Assembly (NCBI GenBank): GCA_001725155.1 | Contig: MEFP01000002.1 | Location: 62,001 to 126,000, forward strand | Direction of reading: 5' to 3' | Origin: Lysobacteraceae bacterium SCN 69-320 | GTDB lineage: Bacteria; Pseudomonadota; Gammaproteobacteria; Xanthomonadales; Rhodanobacteraceae | Length of the DNA stretch: 64,000 nucleotides | In this document: positions 58,576 to 64,000 of the stretch, piece after piece | How the letters are laid out: each line of letters starts with the position of its first letter | How positions within the stretch are numbered: the first letter of the stretch is position 1 | Program-made: the position numbers and the translations under genes | Notes under the pieces: model-generated | Told to the model about the DNA's origin: nothing | Seen by the model: the letters and a program-made list of their open reading frames with translations, nothing else | Database searches by the model: none

Positions 58576-59259
58576 ATGAGCCTGTTCAACCGTTTCCCGA
58601 ACTACGCCGGCATGACGCGGCAGCGCGGCGCCGTGCTGTTCGTCGCCCTGGTATTCCTCATTCTGCTGACCCTGCTCGGGCTGGCCGCATCGAGCAACTC
58701 GGTACTGCAGGAGCGCATGACCGGCGGCGTGCGCAATCGCCAGCTGGCGATGCTCGGCGCCGAGAGCGCGGCGCGCTGGGGTGAAGCGATCGTCTGGACT
58801 TCGCCGCTGTCGGCCAATCTCTCCACCGGCGGGATGGCATTGCCGAGCTGCCTCGGCAGCGGCGTGCCGCAGCCCTGCGTCTGGGACCAGGCCGGTGTCG
58901 CCGAACACAAGACGCGCCGCGCCGTGGTGGACAACTTCCGCACCCAGCGCGGCTGGCCGACCACCGGCAGCATGGCCTATACGCCCCAGCTGACCGGCCT
59001 TACCGGCACCCTGGAGACGGCCTCGATCGCCGCGCAGCCGCTGCTGATGATCGAGGAACTCGGTCTCGACAACGCCGGCCGCGACGGCAAGGGCCGCATG
59101 GGCGGCGCCATCGAGCCGGAGGGCGGGGGCAACAAGAATCCGCTGCGCCGCCTGTACCGCATCACGGCGCGCAGCCAGGGCGGCAACGGCCAGGCGGCGG
59201 TCCGCGTCACCGAAATCGTCTATTCGGCCTACAGCACCGGCGGTTCGTTCAACCCCTGA
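58576..59259 (+). CDS. pilX: type IV pilus assembly protein PilX
   Basis: This 227-residue protein has one N-terminal membrane segment RQRGAVLFVALVFLILLTLLGLAASSNSVLQERMTGG. It lacks the Glu5 and the classical G|F prepilin site, which is normal for PilX. The N|RQLAMLGAESAARWGEA segment is family-typical. ATG at 58576 is preferred over 58570 because AAAGG then has an 8-base spacing. It helps PilY1 and the other minor pilins start pilus growth. Confidence 0.9.
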   Translation: MSLFNRFPNYAGMTRQRGAVLFVALVFLILLTLLGLAASSNSVLQERMTGGVRNRQLAMLGAESAARWGEAIVWTSPLSANLSTGGMALPSCLGSGVPQPCVWDQAGVAEHKTRRAVVDNFRTQRGWPTTGSMAYTPQLTGLTGTLETASIAAQPLLMIEELGLDNAGRDGKGRMGGAIEPEGGGNKNPLRRLYRITARSQGGNGQAAVRVTEIVYSAYSTGGSFNP

Positions 59260-59304
59260 CGTTGCCTGTTCACCGTCGCTTCGGCGACACCGTAAGGATT
59301 AGCT

Positions 59305-62300
59305 ATGAATCTGCATAATCGACTGATCTCCTTGCGCTGGCTCGCAACCGGATTCGCGCTGTGCGTTTGCGCCGTGCAGCCGCAGGATGCGCGCGCCTGG
59401 ACCACCGATCTGCTGGCCACGCCGCCCGAATTGACCGCGGCCGTGGCGCCGAACCTCGTGCTGACCTTCGACGACTCGGGTTCGATGGCCAGCGATTACA
59501 TGCCCGACCAGCGGCCGTACGACAACGGCAGCTGGGGCAGCATCACCAGCACGTCGAACCCCTGGCGCTGCGCCGGCATCATCGACAGCAACGTGACCGA
59601 CGACACCAGCGTGCGCGGACGGTCGATGAACGGCGTGTATTTCAATCCGAACAACGCCTACGACCCGCCGATCGAGGGCGACCTGACCAACAGCCCGTCG
59701 ATGCCGGCGCAGGTCTGGCCGACCGCGCTGAACAACGGCATCGCGCACTACCGCACGCAGAGTCCGAATACCGGCCTCGGCTCGATCAACGCCACGACCG
59801 CGACGTTCTGCGGCAAGACCGGTGCCGGCTATTTCCGCTACAAGGATTCGGCGCCGGCCCTGCTCGTCAATGCCAGCGGCGCGATCACGAACACGACAGC
59901 CCTTTACACGACCTCGAACTGGGAGTGGATCAGCCTGACCGGCACGACCGCGGTGCTGCCGGCCGGCGTGACCCTCGCGCAGGCGCGCCAGCGCTTCGTG
60001 AACTGGTATACCTATTACCGCACGCGCCAGTATGCGGCGATTTCGGCCGTGTCCCAGGCCTATCGCTCGTTCGGCCCGGAAGTGCGCGTGGCCTGGCAGA
60101 ACATCAACTCGAACCTGATCAGCGGGTCGACCGAAATTCGTCCGTTCGAACTGCAGCCGTCCAGCGGCGGCATCCGCCAGCGCTTCTACAACTGGCTCTT
60201 CAACATTCCGGCCAGCGGCGGCACGCCGAACCGCAGCGCGATGCAGCGCGTCGGCGGCTTCTTCCAGCGTTCCAGTGGCACCTACACGAATCCGTACTGG
60301 GACGCCGAACTCAACAAGGAACTCGTCTGCCGCCAGAACTTCCACATCCAGATGACCGACGGCCTCTGGAACGGCGACAGCGGCATCACGACGCCGGGTG
60401 TGGACACCGCGTCCAAGACCCTGCCCGACGGCAAGACGTACAGCGCGTCGGACAACTTCAACAAGATCATCTGGAACGAGCAGGGCAACAGTGTGCCGAC
60501 GATGGCCGACATGGCCTTCTACTACTGGTCCACGGCGCTGCGCTCGGGCGGTACGTTTGCCGGCGATCAGGCCCTGCGCGTGCCGCCTTACCTGCCCGAC
60601 AAGACGACTAACCTGTTCGGTACGGCGCTGCCCAATGGCGCCGATCCGCTGACCAACAACGAGATCTACTGGAATCCGGCCAACGATCCGGCGACCTGGC
60701 CGCATCTGGTCCAGTTCATGATCGGCTTCGGCGCATCGGGCACCTTGCAGAACGACGACGCGACCTACGCCAAGCTGCGTGGTTCGACGGCCACGCCGGC
60801 CTCGATCCAGTGGCCGGTGCCCAATGCCGGCACCGACGACGGCCGCAAGATCGACGACATGTGGCACGCGGCGATCAACAGCCGCGGCAAGTTCTTCGTG
60901 TCCAACAGCCCGGCCGAACTGGCTTCGGCACTGGTCGACATCGTCAGCAGCATCACGGCGCGGCGTGCCACCGCCACCGCGACGACGGTGACCCTGCCGA
61001 TCATCACGGCCAGCACCGAGGCGTTCAAGGCCAGCTTCGACACCTCCGACTGGTCCGGCACCCTGACCCGGTTTCCGATCAACGTGAACACGGGCCAGGC
61101 CTATGGCTCGGCGCAATGGGACGCCGCGGTCCTGCTGACGGCACGTACGCCGGCCAGCCGCAGCATCTTCACCTGGGATTCGGTCTCCAACCCGCGGCGC
61201 GGCATTCCGCTGCAGTGGAGCAGTCTGAACAGCGTGCAGCAGGCGGCACTCAACAACGATCCGCTGACGATCGCCGTCGACAACGACGGACTGGGTTCGG
61301 ACCGCGTGAACTATCTGCGTGGCGACCGCACGCGCGAGACCACGGCACCGTTCATGCGCCGTCGCGCCTCGCTGATGGGCGCCATCATCAACTCGCAGCC
61401 GGTTTACGTCTCCGGTCCGCTCGGCCTGTACCAGGACAACTTCCCGGCCGGCAGTCCCGAGCGTGTCGCGGCGGCGGCCGGAAATACCTATGTCGAATTC
61501 GCCTCGTCGATCCGCGCGCGCGCACCCACCGTCTACGTGGGTTCCAACGACGGCATGGTGCATGCGATCAACGCGGTCAACGGCCAGGAACGCTTCGCCT
61601 ACATGCCGAGCATGCTGATCACGAACGGCAAGGCGACCGAATACACCAACGGCACGCACGGCCAGCTGATCTCCGGCGTGGACTCGGCCCTGCGCGTGCA
61701 GGACGTGTTCATCAACGGCCGCTGGCGCACCGTGCTGGTCGGTTCGATGCGCCTGGGCGCCCGCGGCGTGTTCGCGCTGGACATCACCGATCCGACCGGG
61801 TTCGGTGCCGGCAACGTGCTCTGGGAGTTCAGCAACACGTCGACCGGCGGAGCCGCGCTCGGCTACACCTACGATTCGGCCAACATCGTGCGCCTGAACA
61901 CCGGCAAATGGGCCGTACTCGTGTCCAGCGGCTATTTCCCGACCGCCAATCCCGATCCGCGCGGCGTCGCCGACCCGGCCAGCACCGACGTCAACAAGGA
62001 CAAGACCTCGCTGTTCGTGCTCGATCTGGAAACCGGCACCAAGATCGCCGAGATCCAGACCGCGACGGCTGCCCAGGGCGTGCCGCTGAGCTTCGGTCTG
62101 TCCACGCCGGCCGCCTACGACCGCAACAGCGACCAGATCGACGACATCGCCGTGGCCGGCGATCTTGTCGGCAACCTGTTCCGCTTCGACCTCTCCAGTT
62201 CGACTCCCGCGTCGTGGAAGGTCGACCTGATGTTCAAGACCTATACGACCACCCCGACCCAGACCACCGACGCGTCGCTGCCGCGCCAGCCGATCACCGC

Positions 62301-62982
62301 GATGCCGGTGGCGTTCCGCGATGCCGGCCGCCTCGGCGAGCCCATCTGGGTGTTCGGCACCGGTAAGTACCTCGGCAAGGAGGACCGTACGGCGACGGGC
62401 ATTGCGTCGAACGTCGGACCACAGGCGGTCTACGGCATCCGCGACTACGGCACGGCGTCCACCAACTACCCGATACTGCCGTCGCAGACGGTGACGCGGT
62501 CGCTGACCCAGTCGTCCTCGGGACGCGCGATCACCGGTTCGGTCGTGGCGGCCAGCAATCGCGGCTGGAACATTCCCCTGACGGTTCCGGACGAACCCGG
62601 CGAGCGCGTGGTGTTCACGGCCAAGCCGATCTACGACCTGAACCTTGCCGTGGTCAACACGCTGATTCCGCGCGGCAGCGATCCCTGCAACCCGAGTTTC
62701 CGCGGCGCTTCGCTGCTGATCGAAGGCGATACCGGGCTGCCGCCGAAGAAGACCGACGGAACCGGCCGTATCGCCTTGCCGCCGCCTTGCCAGGGCGGCG
62801 ACGAATGCCGCGACCCGACGCCGCGCCTGCTCAATGGCAGTTTCGTGCTGCCGGGCGGCGGCAGCGGAGGCGGCGGATCCGGCGGCGGTACCGGTGGCGG
62901 CAGCGGCGATGAGCCCGGATTCAAGTACAAGGCACCGCCGGCGGCGCGAGGCTCCTGGCGCGAGCTGCTGGAAATCCTCTGA
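59305..62982 (+). CDS. pilY1: type IV pilus tip adhesin/assembly factor PilY1
   Basis: This 1225-residue exported protein has a signal peptide (LATGFALCVCAVQPQDARA|WT). A vWA-like N-terminal module has the MIDAS start VLTFDDSGSM (56-61). The C-terminal seven-bladed propeller domain has the family calcium loop YDRNSDQIDDIAVAGDLVGNLFRFDL (Asp939-Asp947) and repeated VGSNDGMVHAI, VGSMRLGARGVFALDIT, VFGTGKYL blades. In P. aeruginosa calcium binding here controls pilus extension and retraction. The C-terminus adds a Gly/Ser-rich linker (about 30 residues) and a basic tail. AAGGA precedes the start. Confidence 0.96.
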   Translation: MNLHNRLISLRWLATGFALCVCAVQPQDARAWTTDLLATPPELTAAVAPNLVLTFDDSGSMASDYMPDQRPYDNGSWGSITSTSNPWRCAGIIDSNVTDDTSVRGRSMNGVYFNPNNAYDPPIEGDLTNSPSMPAQVWPTALNNGIAHYRTQSPNTGLGSINATTATFCGKTGAGYFRYKDSAPALLVNASGAITNTTALYTTSNWEWISLTGTTAVLPAGVTLAQARQRFVNWYTYYRTRQYAAISAVSQAYRSFGPEVRVAWQNINSNLISGSTEIRPFELQPSSGGIRQRFYNWLFNIPASGGTPNRSAMQRVGGFFQRSSGTYTNPYWDAELNKELVCRQNFHIQMTDGLWNGDSGITTPGVDTASKTLPDGKTYSASDNFNKIIWNEQGNSVPTMADMAFYYWSTALRSGGTFAGDQALRVPPYLPDKTTNLFGTALPNGADPLTNNEIYWNPANDPATWPHLVQFMIGFGASGTLQNDDATYAKLRGSTATPASIQWPVPNAGTDDGRKIDDMWHAAINSRGKFFVSNSPAELASALVDIVSSITARRATATATTVTLPIITASTEAFKASFDTSDWSGTLTRFPINVNTGQAYGSAQWDAAVLLTARTPASRSIFTWDSVSNPRRGIPLQWSSLNSVQQAALNNDPLTIAVDNDGLGSDRVNYLRGDRTRETTAPFMRRRASLMGAIINSQPVYVSGPLGLYQDNFPAGSPERVAAAAGNTYVEFASSIRARAPTVYVGSNDGMVHAINAVNGQERFAYMPSMLITNGKATEYTNGTHGQLISGVDSALRVQDVFINGRWRTVLVGSMRLGARGVFALDITDPTGFGAGNVLWEFSNTSTGGAALGYTYDSANIVRLNTGKWAVLVSSGYFPTANPDPRGVADPASTDVNKDKTSLFVLDLETGTKIAEIQTATAAQGVPLSFGLSTPAAYDRNSDQIDDIAVAGDLVGNLFRFDLSSSTPASWKVDLMFKTYTTTPTQTTDASLPRQPITAMPVAFRDAGRLGEPIWVFGTGKYLGKEDRTATGIASNVGPQAVYGIRDYGTASTNYPILPSQTVTRSLTQSSSGRAITGSVVAASNRGWNIPLTVPDEPGERVVFTAKPIYDLNLAVVNTLIPRGSDPCNPSFRGASLLIEGDTGLPPKKTDGTGRIALPPPCQGGDECRDPTPRLLNGSFVLPGGGSGGGGSGGGTGGGSGDEPGFKYKAPPAARGSWRELLEIL

Positions 62983-62994
62983 TCGTATGAAACC

Positions 62995-63025
62995 GACGCG
63001 CGCCCTCCGGGCGCGCGTCTTATTT
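62995..63025 (+). terminator. hairpin between pilY1 and pilE
   Basis: GACGCGCGCCC (62995-63005) pairs with GGGCGCGCGTC (63009-63019) across TCC and is followed by TTATTT. It lies 12 bases past the pilY1 stop and may reduce or end read-through into pilE. Confidence 0.75.
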
Positions 63026-63039
63026 ACTGGGGAAGCACG

Positions 63040-63486
63040 ATGTACAAACGCAGCAAGTTCCGCGGCTTCACATTGCTGGAGCTCATGATCGTCGTCGTCG
63101 TCATCGCGATACTCGCGACGTTCGCCGTGCCGGCCTATCAGCGCAATGCGCAGCGCGCGCGGCGCGCCGACGCCAAGGAGTTGCTGATGCGCGTCGCCTC
63201 GGCGCAGGAGCGCTATTACACGAACTTCAACCGCTACGCGACCAGCCCGCTGACGGCGGCCACGAGCCTCGGGCTGGCTACGCTGACCTCCGAGCGCGGC
63301 TACTACACGATCGACTCCGCCAACGGCGCGACCGGCGATACCCAGAGCTACGTGCTGACCGCGACGCCGGTCCCCGCCGGTCCGCAGGCCGGTGACAAAT
63401 GCGGCGCGCTGTCGATCAACAACGCCGGCGTGAAGACGCCAATCGCCACGGCGATGCCACAGAACTCCAACGGTGCGTGCTGGTAA
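63040..63486 (+). CDS. pilE: type IV minor pilin PilE
   Basis: This 148-residue prepilin starts MYKRSKFRG|FTLLELMIVVVVIAILATFAVPAYQ with Glu5 and the pilin proline. The globular domain reads ADAKELLMRVASAQERYYTNFNRYATSPLTAATSLG and has a Cys pair (DKCGALS and GACW-end), the D-loop disulfide of pilins. It closes the minor-pilin cluster. Confidence 0.95.
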   Translation: MYKRSKFRGFTLLELMIVVVVIAILATFAVPAYQRNAQRARRADAKELLMRVASAQERYYTNFNRYATSPLTAATSLGLATLTSERGYYTIDSANGATGDTQSYVLTATPVPAGPQAGDKCGALSINNAGVKTPIATAMPQNSNGACW

Positions 63487-63507
63487 CGGCGGCTCTGCCG
63501 ACCAGGC

Positions 63508-63536
63508 TTGTCGAGCCCCGAACCCGTCGCTATAAT
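63508..63536 (+). promoter_or_regulatory. promoter of the tRNA-Thr (and tRNA-Val) genes
   Basis: TTGTCG (63508-63513), a 17-base spacer and TATAAT (63531-63536) lie just upstream of the first tRNA. This is the clearest sigma-70-type promoter in the window. Confidence 0.82.
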
Positions 63537-63551
63537 CGCGCGCTCGGTTTC

Positions 63552-63627
<76 letters not shown>

Positions 63628-63678
63628 GTTGCAAGGTTTGACCAGGCGTGTCCGGCTCCGTTAGAGTCCGGCGCCCTC

Positions 63679-63753
63679 GGGCGGTTAGCTCAGCGGTAGA
63701 GCACTGCTTTCACACGGCAGGGGTCACAAGTTCGAAACTTGTACCGCCCACCA
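63679..63753 (+). tRNA. tRNA-Val (anticodon CAC)
   Basis: A complete 75-base cloverleaf. The acceptor stem is GGGCGGT/ACCGCCC with encoded CCA. The D arm is GCTCAGCGGTAGAGC. The anticodon stem CTGCT/GGCAG flanks loop TTCACAC, so the anticodon is CAC (reads GTG). The T arm is ACAAG-TTCGAAA-CTTGT. It probably shares the promoter of tRNA-Thr 51 bases upstream. Confidence 0.96.
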
Positions 63754-63768
63754 ATTCGTGATGAATTC

Positions 63769-63803
63769 GACCAGGGCCCGGGAAACCGGGCCCTGGTCGT
63801 TTC
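63769..63803 (+). terminator. terminator after the tRNA pair
   Basis: A perfect 13-bp stem GACCAGGGCCCGG/CCGGGCCCTGGTC with a GAAA loop is followed by GTTT, 15 bases beyond tRNA-Val. Confidence 0.88.
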
Positions 63804-63865
63804 CGCATGTCCGTGGTTCCGGTATTGCCGCGTGCGGCAGCCCGACGGTGCGAGCCCGCCGCGGC

Positions 63866-64000
63866 TCAGCCCCGCGCCGCCAGCAGTGCTTCCAGTCGCC
63901 GCGGTTCCACCGGTTTGACCCAGTGCAGGTCGAAGCCGGCCTCGCGCGAACGCGCGCGGTCGGCGGGCTGGCCGTAACCGGTCACCGCGACGAGCTGGCG
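63866..64000 (-). CDS. C-terminal end of a response-regulator receiver domain protein (partial)
   Basis: Only the last 44 residues lie in the window. They read [44 protein letters not shown]. The L(V)A(V)TGYGQ...DR...AGFD...VKPV pattern is the end of a CheY-like receiver domain, with the conserved Thr and the Lys-Pro of beta-5. In proteins ending this way it is often the C-terminal receiver of a hybrid sensor kinase. Upstream domains are outside the window. Confidence 0.82.
   Translation of the reverse strand, partial: RQLVAVTGYGQPADRARSREAGFDLHWVKPVEPRRLEALLAARG

Overview
The window is about 64 kb of GC-rich bacterial DNA, densely coding on both strands. Gene content and order point to a gammaproteobacterium of the Xanthomonadales/Lysobacterales, most likely Rhodanobacteraceae or a close relative (a Dokdonella-like genome would fit). 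The main indicators are the minor-pilin cluster fimT-pilV-pilW-pilX-pilY1-pilE, a monofunctional RelA, the rplU-rpmA-obgE / rpsT / murJ-ribF-ileS-lspA-ispH block, and a (CGATTCC)n repeat with an inverted CCCTCCCC element. The taxonomic call is inference from content; no 16S gene is present.

Layout. 1-6 kb (all minus strand): a truncated ECF sigma factor, a pepsin-family aspartic peptidase, a second ECF sigma factor of the same family, a GH17-GT2 membrane glucosyltransferase (NdvB type) and a TVP38/VTT membrane protein. 6-10.7 kb: a 1207-residue secreted nuclease with Calx-beta repeats, and Dps. 10.8-19.6 kb: hrpA, two secreted proteins of unknown function, and relA. 19.7-31 kb: a transmembrane Ser/Thr kinase with an extracytoplasmic repeat domain, an NRDE/TANGO2-like protein, a secreted gene broken by two compensating frameshifts, a lipoprotein prolyl oligopeptidase, an alpha/beta hydrolase, a DedA-rhodanese fusion, and an EF-hand/DUF3011 pair. 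31-35.7 kb: the complete phosphate-uptake operon pstS-pstC-pstA-pstB-phoU on the minus strand, behind a possible Pho box. 35.8-45.2 kb: mixed metabolism and repair, with two enoyl-CoA hydratase-type enzymes, a Mip-like FKBP, a CoA-type Nudix hydrolase, a sulfurtransferase, a copper chaperone, a GNAT acetyltransferase, a thioesterase and uvrA. 45.7-56 kb: a small secreted protein, then ribosomal, cell-wall, flavin, isoleucyl-tRNA, lipoprotein and isoprenoid functions. 56.1-63.5 kb: type IV pilus minor pilins and the PilY1 adhesin. 63.5-64 kb: tRNA-Thr(CGT), tRNA-Val(CAC), a strong terminator, and the end of a receiver-domain protein.

Most of the window is core chromosome. I found no insertion sequence, prophage, CRISPR array or recognisable defence island. 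The less ordinary parts are the pepsin homologue between two same-family sigma factors with a run of hairpins beside it, the Calx-beta/nuclease fusion, the frame-broken secreted gene, the inverted-repeat element beside phoU, and two genes whose -10-like box lies almost on the start codon. I see no convincing evidence of a wholly new multi-gene system; the sigma/pepsin locus is the best candidate for follow-up.
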